Of a stretch of DNA of 64,000 nt, positions 30,426-40,754 are shown one piece after another. Position numbers and translations under genes: made by a program. The notes beneath the pieces were generated by a model that saw only the letters and a list, made by a program, of their open reading frames with translations, was not told the origin of the DNA and ran no database searches. The stretch's first letter is position 1. The number at the start of each line of letters is the position of its first letter. Location: the NCBI GenBank assembly GCA_019058425.1, contig JAHPYZ010000003.1, forward strand, positions 44,573 to 108,572, in the 5' to 3' direction. The DNA comes from Promethearchaeota archaeon. Its GTDB lineage: Archaea > Asgardarchaeota > Lokiarchaeia > Sigyniarchaeales > SOKP01.

Positions 30426-31472
30426 TTATATTATATGAAGATATCTCCAATCATGTAGATTTGCACGTAATAATGAGCCAAGTGTTGCTGTTATTGTAGG
30501 ATCTCCAGGATTCACTGGAACTATTGCTATAACATTACCATCTGGATCATGAGCTTGCCAAAAAATTCCCGGAATTGGAATCAACTGTGTTACAAGTGAT
30601 ACCCACGCTCCAGAAACACCCGCGTGGGAATGGGAAATTTTGCTAGCATTTACACAAAATTCAACTACAGTTAATAAAATAATCAGTATGGCTCCCGCTA
30701 TTGATATTTCCATCAGTAGTGTTGATCTCACAATGTTTACAACTCCACCCCCGAACGCAACTTCCGCGCTATTTAATTTTATATCAAGTTGACACTTAAG
30801 TTGTATTGGAATCCACAAAAAAAATTTATCCAATTTCCAGCATCTAGTCCAAACTAAGGCTCGAATTTGTTCTGGTTGGTTTAGAATTAAAATTAATCTT
30901 GAAATGCAAGATTTAAAATTACTGTCTGCCTCATCATTGTGATTAAAATAAGTATTAACTTCAAGAGCACAAAAATATCCTATTATGAGTGCATCAATTA
31001 TTCCATCAAATCCGATAACCTGTTTGTCATCAGTTTCAATAAAATCATAAATGTTAGCTCCGTAACAAGCTGCTAGCACAATTAAATCAGCCTTTGTTTG
31101 ACTAATTAATTCTGATAAGTCACTCCAAGAAATTAGCTCACCATTCATATTTATGCCTTTTTCTGAACCATGAGAAAAAATAATGATAATATCATTGGTT
31201 TCAGAGGAAAGTATATTTTCTTGTTTATTAATTTCTATGTCTTTATGCAAATTATTTACAAACGTTAATACACCCATTTCCACATTATCCTCGTTACTTC
31301 CAACTATTAAAGTGATTTCCTCGTTTAAAATTGAGTTACTCAAATTTAAATTAACATTTTTTTCATTATCACTTGTAAGGTTAAGGTTCTGAAATCCAAC
31401 ACATGTAATTAGAAATGGATTGGAGCAAAAAAGTATCACTATAAATATAGATATTAGTTTTGTACGATTCAT
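30426..31472 (-). CDS. Secreted/membrane caspase-like fold protein
   Basis: Signal peptide-like N-terminus; candidate dyad IIIFSHGSEKGI and LIVLAACYGAN; C-terminal hydrophobic segment. Confidence 0.55.
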   Translation of the reverse strand: MNRTKLISIFIVILFCSNPFLITCVGFQNLNLTSDNEKNVNLNLSNSILNEEITLIVGSNEDNVEMGVLTFVNNLHKDIEINKQENILSSETNDIIIIFSHGSEKGINMNGELISWSDLSELISQTKADLIVLAACYGANIYDFIETDDKQVIGFDGIIDALIIGYFCALEVNTYFNHNDEADSNFKSCISRLILILNQPEQIRALVWTRCWKLDKFFLWIPIQLKCQLDIKLNSAEVAFGGGVVNIVRSTLLMEISIAGAILIILLTVVEFCVNASKISHSHAGVSGAWVSLVTQLIPIPGIFWQAHDPDGNVIAIVPVNPGDPTITATLGSLLRANLHDWRYLHII

Positions 31473-31997
31473 TTTATTCGCCCAAAGTGTTTTTTATAAT
31501 TAAATTAAGAAATCTACCATCTATCATAGATATAATAAATTGGTATTTCCGTATACTACTATCTTTTTTTCTATTTAAAGTTTTGGGGATTAATAGTTGT
31601 TAGGTGATAATCTAATTTTTTCTCATTTACTTGTTTTGTAAAAATTTAGATGGATGTAATATAAATATTTAGGTCTGATACATTCTTGCCTGAGGAACTA
31701 TCATTTTTTGGGCAGTTAAGCACTCCAGCTTTCGGAGAAACATTAAAATAGAAGATCTCTGCAATATTAATTAGATTTTGAAAATTGGTGAGTAAAAATA
31801 ATGAGTTATCATAGTTTGGATGAAAAAATGAAATTAATTTTTAAAAATGAAAAGGAATCTTTTACATCCTTTTTATTAATATTTTTATTTTTCTAATATC
31901 TAGAATAATTTTTACAGATTTCAGTTTAGATGCAATAAATATTTCTACGATATTTATTGACAGTTCCCGGGCTCTTTTTATTATTATAACCTATTTT

Positions 31998-32228
31998 GTG
32001 TTAAAGAATATTAGTAAATTTATAAAAGAGTATAACGAATTGAATATTTGGGGGGATTTATTAGATAAATATGAAATCATACCAAAAGAAAGATACATTA
32101 CTTTACTAGGTAAGGATTTTAATAATCTGAGAATACCAAGTGGTGAATATTGTAGTAAATGTGGCGAATTAATGGAACTTAATGCGAAATTCTGTATATA
32201 TTGCAGACAGAAAAAGGAATCAAAATAA
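31998..32228 (+). CDS. Zinc-ribbon protein (probably C-terminal part of a frameshifted TM protein)
   Basis: YCSKCGELMELNAKFCIYC; upstream homologous TM region 31801-31997 is in another frame. Confidence 0.5.
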   Translation: MLKNISKFIKEYNELNIWGDLLDKYEIIPKERYITLLGKDFNNLRIPSGEYCSKCGELMELNAKFCIYCRQKKESK

Positions 32229-32246
32229 AGCTAAATATAGACTATA

Positions 32247-32558
32247 ATGAAGGAAAAAGCAATCCACAATGATATTAATTCTGCTACAGGTCATAGAAAT
32301 AAATATGAAATTTGGGTCCAAATTTTGGATTTGTGTTCTCGGGAACCCTTGCATCTTAGTCGGATTATAAATAGACTACGATTAAAAACCAGTTTATGTA
32401 GAGAATATTTCTCATTTCTTTTAGAACGAAATCTTTTAGAAACAATCGGAAAAAAAAATGATGGAAGTATTATTTATCAAACAACCATGAAAGGAAAGGA
32501 AGCACTAAATGAATTCTATAACTTAATCACCAACTTTTTTACTCCAAGAAAGAAATGA
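32247..32558 (+). CDS. Archaeal winged-helix transcriptional regulator-like protein
   Basis: About 100 aa; LSRIINRLRLKTSLCREYFSFLLERNLLETI...YQTTMKGKEALNEFYNL is typical of single wHTH archaeal regulators. Confidence 0.7.
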   Translation: MKEKAIHNDINSATGHRNKYEIWVQILDLCSREPLHLSRIINRLRLKTSLCREYFSFLLERNLLETIGKKNDGSIIYQTTMKGKEALNEFYNLITNFFTPRKK

Positions 32559-32619
32559 CTTTCTTTTAAATTTATGAATTATTACCTAATTAAAGAATAA
32601 AAATAATATAATTAGATTT

Positions 32620-33801
32620 TTATTGAATTCTCTTTTTTCCAAGAAAAGGCATAGCATGTTGGTACTGTTTCATTACAAACCGTGAAATGACAATTCTCTG
32701 AATCTCACTCGTACCTTCATATATTTGGTATAATTTTGCATCTCTAAACAATTTTTCGACAGGATATGTCCTTAGATACCCATAACCTCCAAAAACCTGG
32801 ATTGCTTCTGTGGTTACGTTCATGACAACATCGGAAGCAAAAGCTTTAGCTATTGAAGAGCTCAAATTATTATCCATGCCTTGATCTGCTTCCCATGCGG
32901 CTTTATATGTTAGCAAACGTGCAGCCTCAATATCTTTATACATATTGGCTATTTTTTCTTGTATTACTTGATAGTTACCAATGGGTCGTCCAAAAGTCTC
33001 TCTTTTTTGAGCATAATCGATTGAATATTCCATTGCAGAGCGAGCGCAACCACATGCAAAGGCTCCTATAGCAGGGCGAGTATGAGAAAAGGTTTGCATA
33101 GCTAAGACAAATCCTCTTCCAGGTCGTGCCAGTACATTTTCTTTAGGTATTCTAACATCTTTCAAACCAACTGACACAGTGTTTGATGATCGTTGACCTA
33201 ATTTAGGAATGTGCTTGCCTAATTTAACTCCTTCACTTTTTGTATCCAGAATAAAAGCTGCAATCCCCTTATGTTTTTTCTCAGGATCTATAGTTGCAAA
33301 AACAGTTATATAATCAGCATATCCCCCATTAGTAATCCAAAATTTATTTCCATTTAGTATAAAGTCATCTCCATCTTTTTCTGCTTTGCATTTCATTCCT
33401 GCAACATCAGATCCCATTGTTGGTTCAGAAGTAGCAAAAGCAATTAATTTAAATTCGTTAACTAATTCATTCAATATCCTTTGCTTTTGTTCTTCATTTC
33501 CGCCTATTACAATCGGTTCAGCTCCAAGGTTATTATCAAAAATTGAAGTAGCTATACCTGGACATGCAGAAGAAATTTCTTCAACAACAATACAGGAATC
33601 TAATAAACCGAAACCGGGACCTCCATATTCCTTAGGGATCCCTAAATTTAATAATCCTTTTTCCCAAGCCTTTTTGATAACTGGTAGAGGAAACTCTTCA
33701 GACTCATCATATTTTCTTGCAACTGGGAGTACTTCATTAATAGCAAACTCTCTTGCCTTTTTCTTTAAAGCTTTTTGATCTTCAGTTAGCATAAAATCCA
33801 T
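32620..33801 (-). CDS. Acyl-CoA dehydrogenase
   Basis: FATSEPTMGSDVAGM, WITNGG, QVFGGYGYLRTYPVEKLFRDAK and IYEGTSEIQRIVISR motifs. Confidence 0.96.
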   Translation of the reverse strand: MDFMLTEDQKALKKKAREFAINEVLPVARKYDESEEFPLPVIKKAWEKGLLNLGIPKEYGGPGFGLLDSCIVVEEISSACPGIATSIFDNNLGAEPIVIGGNEEQKQRILNELVNEFKLIAFATSEPTMGSDVAGMKCKAEKDGDDFILNGNKFWITNGGYADYITVFATIDPEKKHKGIAAFILDTKSEGVKLGKHIPKLGQRSSNTVSVGLKDVRIPKENVLARPGRGFVLAMQTFSHTRPAIGAFACGCARSAMEYSIDYAQKRETFGRPIGNYQVIQEKIANMYKDIEAARLLTYKAAWEADQGMDNNLSSSIAKAFASDVVMNVTTEAIQVFGGYGYLRTYPVEKLFRDAKLYQIYEGTSEIQRIVISRFVMKQYQHAMPFLGKKRIQ

Positions 33802-33813
33802 TTGTTTAACCTC

Positions 33814-35043
33814 TTAATTTGTCATTTTTTCGATTAATTTATCCACAATTTCTTTAAAATCCAAATCTTCTGCCTTTGGTACGAATTTAACCTTAATCAA
33901 TTCGTCCATAACATCAAATTTGGTCTCTTTCATTATATTAGCAATTTCTTGTGGAGCTTGACCTGACCAACCATAAGAACCAAAAGCTAAACCGACCTTA
34001 TTCATCGGTTTTAACCCTCTTTGATATGATAAATACTCTGCCACACTTGGAAACAGCCCATTATTAAGAGTAGGGCTTCCCACTAAAATAGCTTTTGCCT
34101 TCATAGCTTCTGTAATTACATCAGAATAGTCTGCATTAGTTAATCTAAAACGTTTTACAGGAATACCTCTGTGACTAATTTCTTTTGCTAATGCCTTAGC
34201 AATCTTTTCTGTACTTCCCCACATAGTATCATATACTATAAGTACGCTCTTTTCAGCAATTTCGCCTTTACACCATTTAGTATATTTTTCTATTATTTCT
34301 GGAATATGACTACGCCAACATACTCCATGAGAAGGACAAATGATTTCAATAGGTAATGCTCCTACCTTTGGTAAGACTTTCAAAATTAGACCAGATAAAT
34401 GTAGTAAGATATTTGCATAATACTTCTCAGCTTCTTGCATTATTTCACACATATCATTCTCATCATCCCAACGTTTTGATGTGGCAAAATGCTGTCCAAA
34501 TGCATCATTAGAAAACAATATATTCTTACCATTCTCATCAGTCATGAAAGAGACCATCGAATCTGGCCAATGGATCATTGGTATTGGTACAAATGTGATT
34601 TTTTTGCCATTTCCGATATCTATAGTATCTCCTTCTTTAACACCCCTTATTTTATTAAAAACTTCTTCTCCAACCTCTTCATGAAAATGTGCTTTTAAGA
34701 TATCAACTCCTCTCTCTGAAGCAATTAATTCAGCGTTTGGTAAATGCTTTAATATAAGCGGAAATGATCCAGAATGATCCATCTCAACGTGATTAGTGAT
34801 GTAATAATCAATTTCTGCAAGATCACATACTTCCTTTACATTTTCAAGGAAATATTCAAAATAAGGTCGTTTCACAGTATCTATTAATACTGTTTTCTCT
34901 CCTTTCACTACATATGCATTATAAGATGAACCTTTATGTGTACTATAACCATGGAAATTACGAACTTCGAAATCTACATATCCTACATAGTAAACATTTT
35001 TCATTAATTCTAAATGAGTAATTTTAATTTCACCTTCATTCAT
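33814..35043 (-). CDS. Flavodiiron protein (A-type flavoprotein)
   Basis: NHVEMDHSGS diiron motif, lactamase fold, C-terminal flavodoxin domain VYDTMWGSTEKIA. Confidence 0.95.
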   Translation of the reverse strand: MNEGEIKITHLELMKNVYYVGYVDFEVRNFHGYSTHKGSSYNAYVVKGEKTVLIDTVKRPYFEYFLENVKEVCDLAEIDYYITNHVEMDHSGSFPLILKHLPNAELIASERGVDILKAHFHEEVGEEVFNKIRGVKEGDTIDIGNGKKITFVPIPMIHWPDSMVSFMTDENGKNILFSNDAFGQHFATSKRWDDENDMCEIMQEAEKYYANILLHLSGLILKVLPKVGALPIEIICPSHGVCWRSHIPEIIEKYTKWCKGEIAEKSVLIVYDTMWGSTEKIAKALAKEISHRGIPVKRFRLTNADYSDVITEAMKAKAILVGSPTLNNGLFPSVAEYLSYQRGLKPMNKVGLAFGSYGWSGQAPQEIANIMKETKFDVMDELIKVKFVPKAEDLDFKEIVDKLIEKMTN

Positions 35044-35168
35044 TAGGATTTATATATTATTTTTTAATAGTAATATAATTCAAGTTAAAAACTTATATTC
35101 TATTTATTATAAAATTTCTGAGAAAATAATCAATAAAAAAAAATTAGAAAGAAGTAAATTATTGTTAG

Positions 35169-35306
35169 TTAATCAATTTTTTCAAACATATCTTTTCCTA
35201 CACCACAGACAGGACAAGTCCAATCATCTGGTAAATCCTCAAATTTAGTACCTTCAGCTTCTTCGTCATAGACATATCCGCATGCTTGACATTCCCATTT
35301 TCCCAT
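35169..35306 (-). CDS. Rubredoxin (45 aa, missing from ORF track)
   Basis: My translation: [45 protein letters not shown]; two CxxC motifs. Confidence 0.95.
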   Translation of the reverse strand: MGKWECQACGYVYDEEAEGTKFEDLPDDWTCPVCGVGKDMFEKID

Positions 35307-35475
35307 TTTTACCACTAATTCTTAATTTTATATTGGTTTATTTGATTTTATGAAATGTAATTGAATGTATATAAAAAATATTAATTTAATAATTTATAAA
35401 TCTAAACCAATTCTATTGATGATTATTAATCAAGACTCTCTGATCAAAAATTGATAATTAAAAGATAAAAAAAAA

Positions 35476-36882
35476 TTAGAGATTAAGTTCTATAATTTTA
35501 TCTTGATGTATTTTTACTTTTTCTGGAGTTAAAGGAAAAAATTTCCAGAAGACTATCGCACCTAACAGCATAAATATTGCTGGAATCAAGGCAAAGTGTA
35601 CATGTACCCCCCATATTGCAGAGCTTGGTTGGGCAGATAAAGGTTGTCCTTCCAAAAATCCTGTAATCGTTTGTACTGATGCAAAAACAATAGCCTGTAT
35701 TAAAATTGCAAATCTCCCAAAGAACTGTAAAAAGCCATTATATATACCTTCTTGACGTTTACGAGTATTTACTACAGATTCATCTATAACATCACCTAGA
35801 ACAGGTGCAATCATTGTCCAAAAACCTCCAAGGCCAAATCCCCATAGAATGAGAACTATAAATGCTACCCAAACACTATTAAGAAATATGAATGGTACAG
35901 TGAAAATTGTTAACAAGAAACTATTTATCAACATGACAGTTTTATTGTTATTAGTTTTCCGAGCGACAATAGCCCATACTGGTGAAGAGATTAGTGCCCC
36001 AATAAGAAAACCAGCGGATAATAATGTTTGAATTCCCACTTCTTCAGCTAGGATATATTCTACAAAAAATGGGATAGATGCTTGGAAACAAATTACAAGT
36101 GATCTATAAAGTGTATATGTAATAATGAAGAATAAAAATGCTTTCTGTTTCAGCGACATTTTTAAGGTTTTAAAGAATGGCATTTTTTCTTCAGTTTCAG
36201 ATGATTTGAGATATTTATCGATTGTAACTTGATCTTCTCTACAACCAGGAATTGAAAGCATTAAAACAATTAATCCGATAACCATGATTAACCCTCCTTT
36301 TACTACATATGTACTCGGTACAAGACGCTCTATGACCAAAGGTGGTAATAAAGCCCCTAGTGCTACTCCAATTATTGCGATAGGTGTTTGTATTCCAGTT
36401 GCTTTTCTACGTTCATCTACTGACCGAAATTTATCAGGAAAAAGAGCTGAAAAATTCACAAAAAATATTGAGTTAAAAGTGTCAAAGATACATGTAGAAA
36501 CTATAAACCAAATGAAAAAGATCCAAGCTCCTGATTGAGGATCGAGATTTGGAAGGAACATTCTAGGTGAAAATACAAGTAAATAACTAAATAGATAAAG
36601 GACGCCACCGAACATTATCCAGGGAAATCTTCTCCCCCATTTTTTAGTGAATTTAAATGGTTTATTTGTTAGGTATCCAACTAAAGGATCATTTACTGCA
36701 TTCCAAATTGCATATATCACTACAGCCACTCCAATGATTAAGGCATCAACACCAATAGTTCTTACATAATAATAGTACAACCATGCGGTAAATGCCATTT
36801 CGACAAATTCAGTTAAGAATTTACCAAAGCCATAAGAAGCCATATTTAAATTTGAATGCACAATTTCTTTTTCTTCTCCCAT
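35476..36882 (-). CDS. MFS transporter, GPH (glycoside-pentoside-hexuronide)-like family
   Basis: About 12 TM; AIWNAVNDPLVGYLTNK motif and Y(G)FG start. Confidence 0.85.
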   Translation of the reverse strand: MGEEKEIVHSNLNMASYGFGKFLTEFVEMAFTAWLYYYYVRTIGVDALIIGVAVVIYAIWNAVNDPLVGYLTNKPFKFTKKWGRRFPWIMFGGVLYLFSYLLVFSPRMFLPNLDPQSGAWIFFIWFIVSTCIFDTFNSIFFVNFSALFPDKFRSVDERRKATGIQTPIAIIGVALGALLPPLVIERLVPSTYVVKGGLIMVIGLIVLMLSIPGCREDQVTIDKYLKSSETEEKMPFFKTLKMSLKQKAFLFFIITYTLYRSLVICFQASIPFFVEYILAEEVGIQTLLSAGFLIGALISSPVWAIVARKTNNNKTVMLINSFLLTIFTVPFIFLNSVWVAFIVLILWGFGLGGFWTMIAPVLGDVIDESVVNTRKRQEGIYNGFLQFFGRFAILIQAIVFASVQTITGFLEGQPLSAQPSSAIWGVHVHFALIPAIFMLLGAIVFWKFFPLTPEKVKIHQDKIIELNL

Positions 36883-36993
36883 AATTGAGCACGGTTTTTT
36901 ATGAGTAACTAAATTAAATTAAATAAGAATTAGTTGTTTCTGTTTTTATATGTAATGATATTTTTCCTATAATAAAGTTCAAAACTTGCCTTT

Positions 36994-37143
36994 TTATCGT
37001 GGTTCCTTTTTAACAAAGAATTTTTTTGAGGAACGACATTTAGGACATTTATATTCCCCCTCTTCTAATTCTTCGAAGGGAATATCTTTTTCATTATTAT
37101 CATAAATATAATTACATCTTTTACACCGATAGATAGAAATAAT
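36994..37143 (-). CDS. Rubredoxin-like small protein, apparently ATT-initiated
   Basis: IISIYRCKRCNYIYDNNEKDIPFEELEEGEYKCPKCRSSKKFFVKKEPR*; in-frame TAA immediately upstream of ATT; GAGGTGA just 5'. Confidence 0.5.
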   Translation of the reverse strand: MISIYRCKRCNYIYDNNEKDIPFEELEEGEYKCPKCRSSKKFFVKKEPR

Positions 37144-37173
37144 TTATCACCTCAGTAAAAATTTAATTAAATT

Positions 37174-38520
37174 TTAATTTTTTTTTGTAAAATCTTTTTT
37201 AGAGCCTTTACAATTTGGACATTTCCAATCGGGAGGCAGATCTTTAAAAAGAACACCCATTTTAGCTTCATCATACTCTAAACCACATTTGTTACATGTA
37301 TAAGAATATAATTCTAAAAGTCTTTTAAGCTCATCTTTGTCAACATCTTCTTCCATTTTATTATAGACGTACGACATGGCATTATTTTCACCGAATAAAA
37401 TCGCACCCTTTAACTTATTTCCTTTTAAAACTAGCTTTTGATAACAACAATCCTTTTTATCTGCTTTTTTTAAGATTTCCCAAGCCCCGCTTTCTTCTTT
37501 AGAGGGATCTATAGTTCCTATTGAGGTCAACTCCAACCCAACAATCTTAAGAGTATTTTTTGGTGTAGTTCCTTTATAATCAACATTTTTCAAATCAAGT
37601 ACAGAAGCAGCAACTACTTTTGATTGTTCCATGCATGCTGGAATAATACCCCATATTTGATTTTTATATTCTATACAGTCTCCAACTGCATACACATCTT
37701 TTTCACTCGTTTCTAAAAATTCATTTACAATTATTCCTCTATTCGTTTTAATATCTGCTTCCTTAGCCAAATCAATTGTCGGGTTAATTCCTGCTTGAAT
37801 TAAAACTATATCAGTATCAAAAATGCGCCCATCTTTTAATTTAATTCCGGTAATTACACCATTACCTTGAATTTCTTCAGTTGCAGCATCTAAAACAACT
37901 TGAATTCCTCTATTTTCTATTTCCTCTTTTAACATAGTAGCACATTCATCGTCTAACTGTCTTGGTAATAAACGGGGAAAGAATTCTACTACTGTTGTTT
38001 TTAAATTACTATTATTTATTTGATTTGCTAATTCTAAACCAAGTAGACCTCCACCGATCACTATTGCTTTCTTAGCATTTTTATTTTTAATAAAGTCTTT
38101 TATATCTAATGCATCATCAATACTTCTCAAAGTAAATAATCCTTGATTTTTACTTTTCATTTCAACAGCATTTTTAATCGGAGGAATATTTGGAGTACTT
38201 CCTAAAGCAAGAATAAGTTTGTCATAGTATACTAGGTCTGTCTCTCCCTCAACCTTAATTGTTTTATTGGTTGGATTGATATTATTGATTTTTTTATTGA
38301 GATTTAAATTTAGTTTCTTGGCTTTATACCAATCTTCTTTAAAAACAATTAAATCATCAAGAGTTTTTTTTCCTGAAATTAGTTCTGGTAAATTGATTCT
38401 TGTATAATAAGGATATTTTTCTTGTGTAAAAATATCTATTTCAACTTCATCATTAAAATATCTTAAATTTTGGGCAGTAAAAGTCCCAGAAACGTTATTT
38501 CCTATTATTACAACTTTCAT
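37174..38520 (-). CDS. NADH:rubredoxin oxidoreductase-type FAD protein with C-terminal rubredoxin domain
   Basis: VVIIGNNVSGTFTAQNLRYFN, VIGGGLLGLELA, VYAVGDC; C-terminal YTCNKCGLEYDEA...WKCPNCKGSK. Confidence 0.9.
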   Translation of the reverse strand: MKVVIIGNNVSGTFTAQNLRYFNDEVEIDIFTQEKYPYYTRINLPELISGKKTLDDLIVFKEDWYKAKKLNLNLNKKINNINPTNKTIKVEGETDLVYYDKLILALGSTPNIPPIKNAVEMKSKNQGLFTLRSIDDALDIKDFIKNKNAKKAIVIGGGLLGLELANQINNSNLKTTVVEFFPRLLPRQLDDECATMLKEEIENRGIQVVLDAATEEIQGNGVITGIKLKDGRIFDTDIVLIQAGINPTIDLAKEADIKTNRGIIVNEFLETSEKDVYAVGDCIEYKNQIWGIIPACMEQSKVVAASVLDLKNVDYKGTTPKNTLKIVGLELTSIGTIDPSKEESGAWEILKKADKKDCCYQKLVLKGNKLKGAILFGENNAMSYVYNKMEEDVDKDELKRLLELYSYTCNKCGLEYDEAKMGVLFKDLPPDWKCPNCKGSKKDFTKKN

Positions 38521-38710
38521 AGAATAATTAGTATATACATCTTATTTTAACGTTTTTATTATATAATGTAAACTTGAATAAACTTAGAAGTTTTGCTAAG
38601 CGTCTTGGTTTAGATATAGGAATTTTGGAACATTCCTATATATATCTTTATTATGATGTGATAAATGATATAATAATAGAATAAAGAGAATTACGACTAA
38701 CATAACAAGA

Positions 38711-38752
38711 CTAAATTAACTTAGCGATTTTTTCACATTCATAAGCACTCAT
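38711..38752 (-). other. 13-codon truncated ORF with strong Shine-Dalgarno (MSAYECEKIAKLI*)
   Basis: aaaGGAGatgtatcATG then TAG after 13 codons; directly downstream of the OYE gene. Confidence 0.4.
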
Positions 38753-38789
38753 GATACATCTCCTTTCATTCCAAGCATAAGTCGCAGTG

Positions 38790-40754
38790 CTAAAGCATGG
38801 AAGCGGTGCTGAACGCGCTACGAATGGCCTTTTGGATATTACCGACAACACTGCAGTCACCGATCATAAAGAATTGATCGGCGGCTCCATAAAACGTAAG
38901 TGCTAGGTCATTCTTGGGTTTCATACCGACCGATAAAACAATCGTACCGGCTTCTATGGTTTGCTCAGAACCGTCAGCTTTAGTATAGACGACATGATCG
39001 GTTCCAATGCTTTTTACGTAAGCCCGTAAAAAGTAGTTAAAATTGGGCAGCTTCTCCCAGGCTTTCTTAAACAAGGTGTAAAAATGAAGCGGGGCTGCAT
39101 GGGGTGCCAGCATACCCCCCATTTCTAGCAACGTAACTGAATGCCCTTTCTCAGCCAGATGCATCCCGGTTTCCACACCCACTTCTCCGCCACCGATAAT
39201 TATAACTTTTTCTGAAAGGCTATCTTCATGCCCGTAAACATCGGGGGCAAACACAACATTCTTTTGGTCAACGCCGGGAATTGGGGGGACAATCGGTTCA
39301 GACCCCACACTGGCTAAAACCGCATCGTAGTTCTCCTGCCTCAGCATTTCCGGTGTAACTTCCGTATTCAAAAGCACTTCAATATCCGCCTTGGTAACCT
39401 GCCGGAAAAGATAGTTTTTAAAATCACGCTGGGGCCATTTAAATGAAACATTATCGGTAGTTTTAAGCAATCCACCCATGGTGTCACTTTTTTCATACAA
39501 TGTAACCTCATGTCCCCTTTCCTTTGCAACTAGAGCAGCTTTCATTCCGGCCGGACCACCACCAATTATGGCAATCTTTTTCCTTTGTGTGGGAGGCTGA
39601 ATCATTCGTTCAATTTTATGCTCCAATCCCCAGGTTGGATTAACAGAACATACACTAACCATTGGATCAGAAAAGCTTGCCGATAAACACAAATTGCACC
39701 TGATGCAAGGTACTACATCTTCGCCTTTGCCTTCGTAAGCCAGACGTCCGTAATCCGGGTTGCTGATTATTCCCCTGGCCATGGCAATAAAATCAGCTTT
39801 TCCAGAAGCGATGATATCTTCACAAACGTCAAGATCCTGATATCCACCCACTGTTACCACCGCAATATCCACTTTGCTTTTTTTAACCGCTTCGGCCATA
39901 TACAAGTATGGTGTTCGCTCAGACATGAAGCCATTGGGGTGAGCTGGGTCAATGTGGGCTGCTCGAAGCTGAAGCAAGTCGATGTATCCGGTAAATAACT
40001 TGGCATATTGAATTGTATCCTCCAAGGTTATACCCCCCGGCATTCCGCTTCCGCTTATACTAGCCTCAATCAGAAAATCGTTTCCGCAAGCCTGCTTGAT
40101 GCGATCTGCCACTATTATAGGAAATCGTGCTCTGTTTTCAACACTTCCGCCATATTGATCCTTCCTTTTGTTCGTGAGCGGCGACAGGAATCTTCCCAGT
40201 ATGGTCAATCGGTAAGCCATATGAAGATAGACCATATCAAAGCCTACTGCCTTCAATATAATTGCTTGACGTACAAAATCATTGGCAACTTCATCCAGGA
40301 CGTCTACCGGAATTTCTTCCCTGGTTCGGGGTTTAATTCCAGGGAACACAACTTCTTCAGGGGATTCATCACTGACATCGAATTGAAGCGGGACGTATCC
40401 ACCGATTTGCATCGATGCCTTACCACCGTAAAAATGGATGGTATCGGTCAGTTGGGAGAGATATCGTTTACAGGTCCCATTATATATATCAAAAGAACCG
40501 GGTAGCACTGTCTTTGCGATAAATGTTGCACGTTTCTTTTCGGGAACAAAATGCGGCATGCCGACACCGCCGCAGGTAACAATAGCCATCCCGTTTTTGG
40601 CCTTGTTGGCATAATGTGTTATTAGCGCCTCGGTTGGATATGTCTCAGATCCTTGAATATAACTGGGACTGCTCCTTGATGCAATTAATCGGTTTTTCAA
40701 AACGACATTGCCTATTTTAAACGGTGATAATAGATTTTTGTATTTCTGTGACAT
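38790..40754 (-). CDS. OYE-family enoate/2,4-dienoyl-CoA reductase-like (FMN, 4Fe-4S, FAD)
   Basis: TIM-barrel OYE N-terminus; CIRCNLCLSA...C cluster; IAIIGGGPAGMKAALVAKERGHEVTLYEK. Confidence 0.93.
   Translation of the reverse strand: MSQKYKNLLSPFKIGNVVLKNRLIASRSSPSYIQGSETYPTEALITHYANKAKNGMAIVTCGGVGMPHFVPEKKRATFIAKTVLPGSFDIYNGTCKRYLSQLTDTIHFYGGKASMQIGGYVPLQFDVSDESPEEVVFPGIKPRTREEIPVDVLDEVANDFVRQAIILKAVGFDMVYLHMAYRLTILGRFLSPLTNKRKDQYGGSVENRARFPIIVADRIKQACGNDFLIEASISGSGMPGGITLEDTIQYAKLFTGYIDLLQLRAAHIDPAHPNGFMSERTPYLYMAEAVKKSKVDIAVVTVGGYQDLDVCEDIIASGKADFIAMARGIISNPDYGRLAYEGKGEDVVPCIRCNLCLSASFSDPMVSVCSVNPTWGLEHKIERMIQPPTQRKKIAIIGGGPAGMKAALVAKERGHEVTLYEKSDTMGGLLKTTDNVSFKWPQRDFKNYLFRQVTKADIEVLLNTEVTPEMLRQENYDAVLASVGSEPIVPPIPGVDQKNVVFAPDVYGHEDSLSEKVIIIGGGEVGVETGMHLAEKGHSVTLLEMGGMLAPHAAPLHFYTLFKKAWEKLPNFNYFLRAYVKSIGTDHVVYTKADGSEQTIEAGTIVLSVGMKPKNDLALTFYGAADQFFMIGDCSVVGNIQKAIRSAFSTASML

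Noticed and set aside
33386-33778. 130-aa plus-strand ORF
   Set aside because: Antisense to the acyl-CoA dehydrogenase.
40008-40505. 165-aa plus-strand ORF within the OYE gene
   Set aside because: Antisense shadow in the higher-GC gene; no motif.
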